A stretch of DNA of 64,000 nucleotides, taken from Rhea pennata. Its lineage: Eukaryota; Chordata; Aves; Rheiformes; Rheidae. Below the pieces are notes generated by a model, which ran no database searches, had not been told where the DNA came from, and worked only from the letters and a program-made list of their open reading frames with translations. Position numbers and translations under genes: made by a program. Shown here piece by piece: positions 26,501 through 36,360 of the stretch (position 1 is the stretch's first letter; each line of letters starts with the position of its first letter). The DNA lies in contig NC_084702.1 in NCBI RefSeq assembly GCF_028389875.1, positions 71,211,582 to 71,275,581 of the forward strand, given 5' to 3'.

Positions 26501-27889
26501 CACCTGCACACACATGTGCGTGCAGATGGGCATGTCTGCACACTGAAGCATGCAGTGACGGTGTGCTCACAGGCATCCCCCAGATGCTTCTGCTGGTGAT
26601 GAGGACATGTAGATCTCGTCTGAAGGAGGGCTGGGAGCGAAGCTCTGGCCGGACACCACCTAAAAGAGAAAGGATGGGGGTTTCTGTAGGTGGGGGGCTG
26701 CCAGTGATGCCTCTCCACAAGCTGTACTGGGTACAAATCCCTTGTTTTGAACAATGGTGTTACAGGCTGTAAGTTTTTCACTGATGCTATTTTGATGCGA
26801 TCACTGGAAAATTAAGGGGGATTCTCGTTCAGTAGAGACTTGAACATAACAGCTCAGGTTGTGTCCAGTTTGAGAAAACACAACAACTCAAACTGGCTTC
26901 CAGCCTGGGCTGCCTTGCAACATAATCTGCTTCTCTCTGCCCCAGACATGTTCCTATTCTGAAAAGAAGAAAATGTACCATCTCTTAAGGCAGCAGCTCC
27001 TGAAACATCAGGAGCAAAGACCTCACTGACAGATGATGTGTTCCTATCATCACACCTAGAACTGTGGAAAGATAGTCCATACCCTCATGGAGCTAGATTT
27101 TTTGAACAGCCAAGGGATATTTAAAAAGATATCTCCTACAATAACCACGTGAGGCCCCCAGTAAGAGACAAGAGTCCCACATTTTGGCTGCTCTACATCC
27201 ACATAGTAGCACACACATCCTGTCACTTCTTCCTGTAGAAAAGTAAGCATAGACCAGGGTGTGAAATGGCCGGCTGTACTGCCCCATCCTTTGGCATGGC
27301 TATTCCTGGAGTGCGCTGAGCATGACTTTGTCCGTGACAGTGTCTGAAAATAATGCCCCCGAAAAAGGAGTGAGCTGAACGGGATGTCGGAGCTGAGCAG
27401 CCAGTATGTTGTCAATTTGCATCCAGCTTGCTGCACAGTAACATAGTCAGAAGACAAGATCTTAGTTATATTTATCATTTGACAGTACTGGTCTCTGCTA
27501 TTTTTAGAGCAACATTGCATCTGTGTCTCACTGAGAAGCAAGATAAGGCAGCTATGGGGCTGATTTTCACAGGGTCTAATCCAAAATGCTGAACTTAATG
27601 AGTCTTTTCAGCGATCCGAGTAGTCCTTAGTGAGCCTTTGAGCCAGGTCAGACCCTAAGAACTGCTGTTCCCGGAGGTCGATCTAGCCTAGTCCGGACCA
27701 GAGGTCTCCATCAGATGGTGGCAAAGCCTGTCGTCCTTAATGCTTGGTCTCTGACTAAATATTTCTGATTAGTCATTTTTTAAGGCTACAACAACCTACC
27801 AAGGTTGCAAGAATGATCCTTGCAAGATCATTCATGACAGCGTATAGAGGTTTCCCCACAAAGCATCGCTCTGATCAGCGTGAGTGCGT
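23521..27889. other. Intergenic DNA, no gene found
   Basis: No convincing exon is present. A 10-base tandem pair (AGCTGATTCC twice, 24799-24818) and a perfect 8 bp inverted repeat with a 7-base loop (27811-27833) are the only structured features I could pick out. A stretch near 27610-27740 has faint CR1-like wording, but too little to call. Confidence 0.45.
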
Positions 27890-28500
27890 GCCGTGGAGTC
27901 CTGCTGGCACACGGGGGCTGGGGGCACCCACGTGGTCCCACCTGAGGGAGTTGTGTCGGTGGGGCTGGGGGAGACTGTATCCACGGCCCACGTGGTCCTG
28001 CCCAGGGTCAGCTCTTATCTGTGGGGCTGAGTGAGCCTGGATGGTCCTGCCTGGGGGTGGCCATGTGTGTAGGGCCAGGAGGGCCTTTTCCATGGAGTTG
28101 GGCAGCTGTGTCTATGGGGCTGAGGCAGGCCACGCTGATAGGCCCAAGTGGGCCATGTCCACAGAGCTATGGCAAGCCCCATCTGTGGGGCTGAGGGGAC
28201 CATGAGTGTGGGGCTGGGAGTCTGTGCCCATGGGGCTGGGGGTGCCGTGCCCATGAGGCTGGGGCAAGCTGTGACCGCGGGGCAAGGGAGCCATGTCTGT
28301 GGGGGTGCATGGGCTATGTCCATGGAGCTGGGGGGAGCACGTCCATGGGGCCAGGGTCATGTAGCCCTGGGGCTGGGGGAGTCACTGTGGTGGGGCCGGA
28401 GGGCTGGGGTCCTGTGTCTGTGGGGCTGAGGGGAGCCTTAACGGTGGGGCTAAGTGTCCTGTGTCCGTGGGCCAGGGGCTGTGTCCGTGGGCCCCCCCGA
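27890..28500. repeat. Degenerate GC-rich minisatellite-like block
   Basis: The motif GTGGGGCTG or ATGGGGCTG recurs at irregular intervals of roughly 25-40 bases, usually with TGTCC/TGCCC before it and GGGGAG-type G-runs after it. The units have diverged and vary in length, so this is an old or imperfect array. It is read through without stops in several frames on both strands, which explains the overlapping open frames with His/Pro/Gly-rich products; I do not regard these as genes. The block ends against the CpG island at about 28.6 kb. Confidence 0.7.
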
Positions 28501-28599
28501 CCCCCCCATCCATGGGCCCTGACCATGGGGCAGGGGCAGCGGGGTGGGGGTAGGGGGCAGCTGCCGGTCAGAGGTGAAGGGTCACGGCTACGGCAACCC

Positions 28600-29310
28600 C
28601 CCCCCCCCACCGGCAGCTGAGGATGGCCCCGCCCCCTCCGGCGGCGGCCAATAGGGAGCCGATTTGAGTGAGACCGCCCCTTCCCCCGCTGTCATCACAG
28701 ACCCGCACGTGGAGGGGGCGGGAAGGGGGCGGGTCCTCTCCTCGGGGCGTCACCACTCCTCCGCCTGCCCATTGGCCGCGCGGCCCCACGGCTCGCCTCG
28801 CCCCGCGCCGTGCCCCGCCCAGCGCACCAATCAGCGGGGAGGGGGCGGGCACGGGGGGCGTGGCGCCGCGGGCACCCGGAAGGAGCGGCCGGAGTCGCGC
28901 AGCAGTCGGGGCCGAGGCGGCGGCGGCGGGGGGCGCTGGTGGGTGCCGGTCCGCGGCGCGGGAGGGGCGGCGCCGCCGGCGCCGGAGGGGTTAATGCGCC
29001 CCATCCCCGCCGCCCCTCGATTCCAGAAGGTTTGGGGGCTCTTTGAGGGCGGGATGGAGGAAAGGGGGAGCCGCGGCCGGGGGGAGCCGCGGCCGGGGTG
29101 GGGGGGCAGCGGCCGGGGGGAGCTGGGTGCAGTGCCTGGGGTGGGGGGCGGCAGCGTAGGGGGGGGGCTGTGGCCGGAGAGGGAGGTTGTGGCGGGGGTG
29201 GGGGTTGTGCAGGGGGGCACTGTGAGCAGCGGCACCGTGGCAGGGAGCCCTGTGCCCTGGAGGGTGGGGGGGGGGTCCCTGTAACCGAGCTGGGGGCTGT
29301 GACGTGAGGC
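28600..29310 (+). promoter_or_regulatory. Orphan CpG-island promoter
   Basis: This CpG-dense block carries classic promoter boxes: forward CCAAT boxes in GCCAATAGGG (about 28648) and CACCAATCAGC (about 28824), a reverse one in CCATTGGCC (about 28769), several GGGGCGGG-type Sp1 boxes (28710-28735 and 28842-28850), and an ETS-like ACCCGGAAGG (about 28874). The arrangement favours a start near 28880-28910 on the plus strand, but a CpG-island promoter may fire both ways. A possible donor, CTG|GTGGGT, follows at 28938/28939. It is 23 kb from UNC13B and 33 kb from the ATOSB coding exon. It could drive a distal ATOSB first exon, an unannotated gene or a long non-coding RNA. Confidence 0.65.
29065..29096. 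repeat. 16 bp tandem repeat in G-rich tract
   Basis: GGGGAGCCGCGGCCGG is present twice back to back (29065-29080 and 29081-29096), and a weaker third copy follows near 29112. It lies in a strongly G-rich plus strand (about 29030-29280). Confidence 0.85.
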
Positions 29311-30754
29311 AGGGCTGCAGCAGGAGGGATTAATAGAGAGGGATCTTGTGGGGTGGCGGTGTGGTAGGAGTGGGGGACTGTGAACAGGCCCCCTGCTCAG
29401 CGAGGGGGTGCTGTGGCTGGTGTGGAGCAGGCTCTACTTTGGGGGGCTGCCCCCCCCCACCGTGGCACCCTCCTCCCTGCCACCCCCGAAGGCCCCATGG
29501 CAGCTCTGGTCCCTGTGCTGGGGCTGCAGGTACCATTGGGGCTAGCTCGGGTGAGCTGTGCCATCTCCAGGTATCACCCATGAGGGCCACCTCCTCCCCA
29601 CCGTGATGTGGGGACGGACGTTCTGTCCAGGGCACTGCAGACAGGATGAGGCCTCTTCCTCCTCCTCCAGGACACCAGCTCAAATTCAGCTCCAGCTGGG
29701 AGTAACTGGTTGCTCTTGTCCCCCTTGGACTGCCCATGCCTTAGGGACAAGTGCCTGTGGAGCTGTGCCAGGCACCTAGAGCTGCTGTGCTGTGCTGCGC
29801 CCCTGCCACGCAGTGCCCCGAGCTGGGGAGCAGGAGACGCAGCTCCTCCAGTGCCCGCTTGGCCTGCACCTGCCCTATGGATAAATCACATCGTTCAGTG
29901 TGGGGCTGCTAAAACAGTGCTGGAGCGGATGTGAATCCCCAGCATCCGTGGTGAGAGGCCTGCTGCCCTCTGGTGACAGGAGGCACAGGCGGAAGGGCAG
30001 TTTGGGAAGACATTTACTCACATAAAAGGAGCAACTAGGGATTTGGGATTTTCAAACATGCCTCTTGTGGTTGAGGTACTCAGTTTCTGCAGAAATCACA
30101 GGGTGGTGCACAATGTACTCTTGGAAATGCCAAATGTTATGTTTGGAAGGCATGACCACGGCTGCTGCTTGTTATGAAAGATGTGTGATATCTGCGTACT
30201 GGGAGCTGGGATTGTGGTGTGCTTGCTTGCAAACTACCTGTGAACATGATCCCTATGCTGAGGGATATGAGGCGGGCATGGAGTTATTGCAGGGATTTCC
30301 AGACTTTTTTAAGTGTAGAATTTCCTGCTGCTGTGGAAAATGTACAGTGTATGGTTTGGGAATGCTGTGCTGCTTTTTAGGATAGGATACTTTAAAAGTC
30401 ACTTCCATGCGGTGCCTTTGTGGAAAGTATCACACAAGCGAAAATCTGCTCGTAGACCTATCCTCCTCTGCGCAGATTGTTTTCAGTAGCCTTAGCGAAG
30501 AGGGGCAGCTAGGACTGTGTGATTAGTGTGGCAGTAATGAATCCTGACACGAAGAAGGGTTTGAGCAAACTTGGTGATATCTGAGGAAGATAAACAAGTT
30601 GTGGCAGGTGAAACTGGAGAGAAAATTCCAAATCTGACAGTACCAGAGTTGCTTTTAGTTGAATGCTGCTTTTTTTAAAAAAAAAAAAAAGACTTTGGGA
30701 TGTGGAGAGCTAAGACATCTTGTAAAGCCTCACTGCCTTCTTATTTCGTTTCAG
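29311..30754. other. Non-coding DNA right of the orphan CpG island
   Basis: GC content falls off to the right. A 106-codon plus-strand open frame (30065-30385) is rich in Cys and Trp and lacks splice context, so I do not call it. A 14-base A-run lies near 30677-30690. If the orphan promoter transcribes rightward, this would be its first intron. Confidence 0.4.
29963..29976 (-). promoter_or_regulatory. CTCF-like motif
   Basis: On the minus strand the sequence TCACCAGAGGGCAG matches the CTCF core CCASYAGRKGGCRS at 13 of 14 positions. It lies about 0.7 kb to the right of the orphan CpG island and 0.85 kb left of a ZNF143 motif, a combination often seen at promoters and chromatin-loop anchors. 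Binding is inferred. Confidence 0.5.
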
Positions 30755-30927
30755 CTTGCGGAGTAGCAGTAATGTATATAGAGGGGATCCTGGCAGGAAA
30801 GTGAGCCGGGGGCCCCGCTGGGGACTACAAGTCCCAGCATGCAGCTCTGGGCACCGCGGAGCGGCCAGTTTGGGCAACGCCGCACGCTGGGATCTGCAGC
30901 CTCCTGGCAGTTTTCTCTCTGCTGAGG
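30755..30927 (+). other. Exon-like interval (candidate second exon of the 28.9 kb transcript)
   Basis: A strong acceptor (pyrimidine-rich TTCTTATTTCGTTTCAG ending at 30754) is followed 173 bases later by a good donor, CTGAG|GTAGGG (30927/30928). The interval is locally GC- and CpG-richer than its flanks and contains a ZNF143-type motif. No long reading frame begins inside it, so if real it is probably non-coding leader sequence. It could equally be a small promoter. There is no transcript evidence in the window itself. Confidence 0.3.
30824..30842 (+). promoter_or_regulatory. ZNF143/STAF binding motif (SBS type)
   Basis: ACTACAAGTCCCAGCATGC matches the 19-base ZNF143/STAF consensus ACTACAATTCCCAGCATGC at 18 positions. 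This motif is long and information-rich, so a chance match is unlikely. ZNF143 sites concentrate within a few hundred bases of transcription starts, often at bidirectional promoters, and at CTCF/cohesin loop anchors. There are CpGs around it but no full island. Confidence 0.75.
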
Positions 30928-31032
30928 TAGGGCAGAAACGGGAGCTGGGTGGGAGGAGAGTTATACTTTGTCCTTGGGGGCAGTGTTTCAGTACTACAAA
31001 GGTTGCCTCGGAGTGGGATGTCGTGGTGTCAC

Positions 31033-31533
31033 CTTGGTGTTTTTTTGCAGAGGAGACAGAGCAGCTGCTCGTGCTTCCTCTGCAGCGACTGTTCCTGTGA
31101 CCCCTCGGCAGGTTCCAGCTGACTCTCGTGGGCTCTGACTGCATCATTTCCCGTGGGCCCTGGGGTGGGCCGGACGCTCGGGGCAGCAGACCGTTCCGGT
31201 TGTTGTCCCAGCCGTAGAGCTGGTTGTACTGAGGAAGCTGCACTTGTTGGCTGAGGTTGCTCCCTGGATGCCTGCGCTGCCTGAGCCCATCCTGCAAGTG
31301 GGGCAGGGCTGGGGCTGTGTTTCAGCACTGCCACTGACACACCTTGTTTCTTTCTGTTCACCTGGATGGGGCAGGTTTCTTATCCACTGCTGGAAGGAAA
31401 GCTGGTGGTGATCGCTCTGCACCAACTGTTGGACCCTAGTGCCTGAAGCATGGATTGCTGATGGATTCACCTGCTCTTTTCATCAAACTGGGCAGAGGAG
31501 CTCTCTATACTCTGTTGTTCACCTCTGTCCTTC
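31033..31533 (-). pseudogene. Candidate minus-strand exon pair with a frame break (unknown family)
   Basis: Two intervals on the minus strand look like adjacent exons. The first, 31533-31362, has acceptor TCTCTGCAG and donor CCAG|GTGAAC; the second, 31291-31033, has acceptor CCACTTGCAG and donor CCAAG|GTGACA. The 70-base gap would be a very short intron. Joined in phase (CCA G + GA), one frame stays open from the middle of the first through the end of the second, giving a Pro/Ser/Gln-rich product that ends with a Leu/Cys-rich segment (HEQLLCLLCKK). In the 5' half of the first interval a different frame is open and reaches a TGA, so a one-base shift would be needed to join the halves. I do not recognise the family. 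Open frames of this size also occur by chance, so confidence is low. Confidence 0.25.
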
Positions 31534-31599
31534 CTGCAGAGATGGACTTCAGAAACTAATGGAGGGTTTTAATTTCACTGTTAAGGTTGTTGCTTAATT

Positions 31600-32072
31600 C
31601 CTGGTAGCCGCCTCAGTAGGCAGATCCAAGTGCCTGGGCCCTATATACTCCTGATGTGGTGATGAGCTTTCCCAGGCTGTGTTCCCTTGGCAGTTTCAGG
31701 TCTTGTTCCTTCCTGGCATGCAGAGCAGGAGGAGAGGAAGTTCCCTCCCTGAGTTTTGCTGACCTTTGAGGGCAGGGAAACACATCTGCGCTGCTCATCT
31801 TCTTCCTTTTTGTCTTGTACCAGCTTTTACTCCTAGCACTTCTCTGCCTTCTGCTTTCCAGTCAGGCTGTACAGAAACAACCAGACCTGTTCTCCCTTTT
31901 TATGGCTATCATACCGCTTCTGAGTCTCAGAGGATGGTTTGAGGGGGTGGTTATTGTCGGGCTCCTCAAAGTCCATGTTCCTTGACTCCCGAATCTTCCC
32001 CAGCCCTTCAACTGCACTCAGTGCTCTGACCTGCCCGTGCTTGTTCCTTGTAGCACTAGATTGGGCAGACAC
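31600..32072 (-). pseudogene. Coding-like minus-strand block, broken frame
   Basis: Between 32072 and 31833 the minus strand holds an 80-codon open frame with a hydrophilic, Lys/Glu-rich product (FEEPDNNHPLKPSSETQKRY). It stops at TAG, and a neighbouring frame carries on from about 31837 to 31613. A strong acceptor (CTCCTGCTCTGCATGCCAG, exon start near 31712) precedes part of the second frame. No plus-strand frame of 60 codons is open anywhere from 31.1 to 34.2 kb, an asymmetry that hints at minus-strand coding history. I do not recognise the product. Confidence 0.2.
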
Positions 32073-33024
32073 TATAATTTACTTTGTGGAAATCCACAGT
32101 GCCTAGAAGATGAGGATGCTCTCTGGATACAGAATAAGAAGACACACTGGTTATAGTCTTTAAGTATGAGATGACCAAAGTGGAAGAGAAAATAAGCCGT
32201 GCTGGTTAGAAAAATGATGCCCTCAGCATACTTTCAACATAACTGTAGTCAAACTTATTGAAGACATCACAACTGGAGGAATTAATGAGTCAGGTTTGAT
32301 GTCAGGTGTGAAGGACAACAAGAGAGAAATCCCAAAGGGAGTCATTTGTACATTAGCAGATGGCTTGTGAAGGATGTCATTGTGTGTTATTTGGCAGTAC
32401 GATTCTTCTGTGAGAGGATTTTGCCTGATTTGTCTACCTTACATCACATAAGAAGGACCGCCTTCCTCCACTGGGTTGTGAGAGCTTGGTTGTGTTTCTG
32501 ATCTTTCTTTCTGGCATTTCTGCTTCCTAAAGCCCTGTTATTTGACCAACTCTTATCCTTTCTTTTTCTGTTTCACTTGTGACCACACACAAGTGAACCA
32601 GGTGACAGTAACCTCCTGAGAATTCAACTCAATCTCTCGAAGTTTGGAATTTGCTTTAAAACTGTTTTCTTCAGCTGGGAAGTTTCCTTGCAAATCTTTG
32701 TCTTTCCTTTTCTCCTCTCTTTCACAGTCTCATTTACTTTGTCTTGTGAATACTTAGTTGCCTGTGAACATATTTCGCCATATTTCTGTTAGTGTCCTCA
32801 GCTGATAGTGAATCCTGAATGAAGAGCAGCTGAGCTCACATGCTCTGCATTTCAGAGAGCTTTCTCAGGACTGGCTAGTGGTTTGTAGTCATACTTGTCT
32901 GTGTTGTGGCCTCAACAACCCCCCTCCTCCTCTCCAGCTAAGCAGCATGATGGTAGAACAATACTTGGGTGGGAAGCCCCCAAAGAAGTCCTGTGTGTCC
33001 TAAAAGGTATGGTTATTGATTCAG

Positions 33025-33402
33025 TCAGAGGTGCTTTTTGGTATTGAATCCTTGTCCCAGGCCAAGGCTGGTGTCAACTCTGTGATTCTTGTTATTGGAA
33101 GTTAGCAAAGATCCAAAGCCTTTTATGCAAGAGCTGAAGTGATAATCCAGATTTCCTGGCCTCGGTCCATTTGGGGTAATTGCATTCTTCCTGAGGAGTG
33201 TTTTCAACCAGTCCCTATTGGATGGATTGCCGTCACTTCCTGTGCCAGGGCAGTACGTGGGTGGCAATACTCCAGTGGCGTCCAAAGCAATTCTTGTCAC
33301 TGGGGTACTGGGGCTTAGAGCCTTCTGAGAGCCTCGGCTAAAACGCGATATGGCAGAGCAGAGAATTGGTGGAGGTTTTTTGTGAGAGACACATGCACAC
33401 CC
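33025..33402 (-). pseudogene. Coding-like minus-strand open frame, 125 codons
   Basis: The minus strand is open from 33402 to a TGA at 33025. The product has a normal, hydrophilic composition with Ser/Thr-Pro sites (SPSTPVTRIALDATGVLPPT) and ends NTKKHL. An acceptor-like run ending CGCGTTTTAG lies near 33338. Frames to the right (33659-33411 and 33986-33708, the latter with KTPFKTPPR) look similar but are out of frame with it. Splice phases I tried do not join them cleanly, so either the gene is degenerate, the assembly carries indels, or the resemblance to coding sequence is accidental. There is no family match from memory. Confidence 0.22.
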
Positions 33403-34276
33403 CTACTCCTCTAGCAGAGAGCATTCACTAGAAACTTGCTGGGAGCCCTCATGACTGTTTTAAGGATCGAAGCACCACTGCTGAGCTTGCGTACAGGGTG
33501 CGTTTCCACATCACGGTGTAAAGGCTGAGGCAACACCAGTGCTTTCTGGGGGATCGGCAGCGCAGCCCGCTCAGCAGCCTGCGGTGCACTACGTGCTACC
33601 GTTGTCCTGGTTGGAGCCGGCTTATGCTGCCGACGTTGCTGCAGATCGTCAGGTGCCACTGAGTGGTACCTGATGCAAGAGGCCAGTCTGAGGAGTGGGG
33701 ACAGTGCTTAATCAGCTCTCGCAGATTGTGCCTGCGGCTGGGGGAATGTTAGACATGATTTGGGGGAGGCTGTTACCGTCCTGATTTTTTCAAGGCCTGC
33801 TGGGCATAAGGGCCTAGCTCCCACACAATGTGATCTCCAGTAGGCTATAATTACAGCACTGGGAACCCGGGGAGGAGTTTTAAACGGCGTCTTTGTGACA
33901 GTTCTGGCAGGCCTCACGGAGATTTCTATTAAGCAGTTGTCGTTTTCCCCCCTTCGCTGTAGCCTGGGAAACGCTACAGTGTTCAATTTGGCTTGGTCTG
34001 TTTAGGTTGTTGAGAGCTCTGACTTATCCGGCAGCAAAGTTTGACCCTTTCTGCCGTGACTCTGTGTTCCTGCAGTCTGATTTAGTGGGTAGCTTGTGAA
34101 GACCATAGTGAGAGTCTGTGACAGCAGTTAAACCATATGCCAGTGCACCCACCAAAGTACAGGCAAAGCCTTGTGTAGTGGAGCAAAGCACAGCTGCAGA
34201 GAGTAGAGAATAAGAAAGCCAAGACTGTAAAAAGTCCTTTATTTCCTACTTAATTTGGTGAATGTGGACAGTGGCA

Positions 34277-34290
34277 GTGACCATAGCAAC
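34277..34290. promoter_or_regulatory. RFX X-box match (distal)
   Basis: GTGACCATAGCAAC fits the X-box consensus GTNRCC-N2-RGYAAC exactly. It lies outside any CpG island, and about one such match is expected by chance in a window of this size, so it is recorded without a functional claim. Confidence 0.3.
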
Positions 34291-34442
34291 TCTCTCCAGA
34301 TCCACCTGGAGTCACTCAGGAAATTGGGGTGGCAAAGTGGAAGAAGTGGGGGCACTGTAACCAGAGGGATGGACTTAGCACTTGTCAAAGATGCTGTGGG
34401 ATCTGAAGGTTGTGGGGTCCTCAGTATCTCTGTGCTGTACAT

Positions 34443-35793
34443 GCCACAAGCCTGTCAACTTTGAGATGTGAGCAATTGCTGACTGTCTGGTGTTCAGAGG
34501 GTCATCTTATGTGGGCAGGTTATTCCACAGCTGCATTTAACGTTTATCTCTGCACTGTGCATTTGTCTTTCCAGGCAACAGCTGGCACAGCTGGAACAAG
34601 CAATCCGCAGACCACAGTGTGTGTGTGCGCCAACAGCTGAAAGGTGCCTTTCCAACCTGCACCAAGGTTAGAACCAGTCCAGTCATTACATGTTTCCCTT
34701 CCTTTACCAGGGATGTGCAATGGTCACTCGGAACATCATCCTTTCTTCTTTCCTCTCCTCAGTATTTGGGGTCAGCTCTGTGGGGCTGGTGTCACCCCAG
34801 CCAGGTGTTTGCAGAGCCTAGGCTTCCTGAAAGCTCCTGCTTCTCACCTAGCTGGCAGTGTGCCTAAGGGAGGCTGGATGTCTGTGACTTGTCCTGTTAA
34901 GATTGTTGAACACTGCATGCAGTCAAGAAGCTCAAAGGCAGTTATATTTTCAGCCCTTGGGACCTTGTTGTCTGTGCTGCTTGCTGAACCCATCCTTTCA
35001 TGTACTGGCACATTGAACAGGAGCGTTTCCCAGCTGCTGGTCTCTGCTGCTCACTATCATTCACCTGAAAAAAACAGAGCTAAAACTTTGCTTAGAGTTC
35101 ATGACAGGCATGATCCTGGATTTCCATCAGAACAAGGCAGGATTTTGCCAGGATTTTGTAGTCCTAGAAAGGAGACCAGGCCCTTGGCCATGGCGAATGA
35201 GGCTCAGAGTGATGGTGAAGCATTTCAGGAGGACCAGTAGCCTTTCTATTGCCACTGTCAAGGAACCTAAAGGTCAGGCTCTCACTAATCAGAAGTGAGC
35301 TGAATGGAGCAGGTTGTGAGGACTGTGGACTCCCTGCCCTGCCCCTGTATCTGGATGCTTGTGTACCTGCCTGCAGTAGGATGCAGTAGTGCCCACCCAG
35401 CCTCCACAACATGCTGTCACTGGGAAGAGAGCTTTCAGCAGTACTTCACCTCTGGAAAACTGAACTGAGTCTTTCTCTTACTTCAGAGCTCAGGTGCAGT
35501 TCAGCCAGGAGAGGCTGTATAGGGGAGCTGCTGTCTAGGGCACATGACTGGGCTGGGTGTTCAGAGAGCAAGACCAGCAAATGGCAAGAATTCCTTGCTT
35601 TTTCCCTGTGGCTCTTCCTCTGAGGTGTCTGCCAAGGAAGTTGGGGCCATTCTTTGCTGGGCCATTCCCTCTCCTGTGGCTTTTTCTTTTGCCTGGAAAT
35701 ACCTGCAAGCCCAGGTCTTACTACTGGCTGAAGTTTGGTATGGAGATTAGAATGATCTGAGTTGTGCCCAGTGTAAGGGATACATCAATATAC
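34443..35793. other. Intergenic DNA, no gene found
   Basis: Moderate-GC sequence. The 198-codon plus-strand frame at 34644-35240 has no supporting splice sites or recognisable domain. Nothing else stands out. Confidence 0.4.
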
Positions 35794-36237
35794 CTGCCAA
35801 AATGAGGGGCAGGCTTCCCCCTTCAGGGCACTTGCTGTTTGTGGGCTCATGCTCAGTTCAGAAAGCCTCAAGCAGCCCAAGGGCTTTCTTCTGCCTCGGG
35901 CAAAGATCTTGGGTGTAGTATTGGGACATGGCATAAATTGCTTTTCAGACCATTTGTCTGTGAGGAGGTGAGGTTCATACTTGCTCACAGACTTGGTGGG
36001 TGAACCCTCCCCTCCATGTGCACACTTCTTGTGTACTCCGGGAACTTGTGTTTTGACCATAGCTGCCTCCTCTCCCCAAGACCCTTGCATGTTGCTGTCT
36101 TTCCCAGCCAGCGCAGGTGTGGCTGTACACTGCTGCATCGCTCTGCCTCCTGCTCTCCCTACCACTTCCAGAGACTTTTTCAGTTGAAGTTTGGGCCTCA
36201 TCCCTTCCTTTCTCTTCTGTTTCCCAAAGAATAAAGC
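35794..36237 (-). other. Exon-like minus-strand interval, 148 open codons
   Basis: The acceptor ACTTCAGCATCAG (just above 36237) and the donor GGCAG|GTATAT (just below 35794) enclose 444 bases, exactly 148 codons. They are open in phase 0 at both ends, within a longer open frame reaching 36360. The product is basic and Ser/Pro-rich, for example SPTKSVSKYEPHLLTDKWSE and a following FARGRRKPLG. It is on the same strand as the broken blocks at 31-33 kb and could belong to the same locus. I do not recognise it. A frame of this length is not rare by chance in 64 kb, so this is only a candidate. Confidence 0.22.
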
Positions 36238-36360
36238 CTGATGCTGAAGTGGTGCCCACAGCAAGCAAGGCAGGGATAGATTCACCTGAGAAGTTAAAAG
36301 GAGAGAAGAAAGAAGTTCTTCACCCATGTCAGCTCTGCCCTCTGCAACACAGACTCCCAA

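Noticed and set aside
27610..27740. Possible second CR1 or SINE fragment (GGAGGTCGATCTAGCCTAG wording)
   Set aside because: The resemblance to a CR1 3' end is limited to about 20 bases and the following sequence does not continue the pattern.
28015..28620. His/Pro/Gly-rich open frames on both strands
   Set aside because: They are produced by the minisatellite-like repeat, whose unit lacks stop codons in most frames.
34644..35240. 198-codon plus-strand open frame
   Set aside because: It does not begin with ATG and has no exon boundaries or recognisable domain. Its length is within chance for this base composition.
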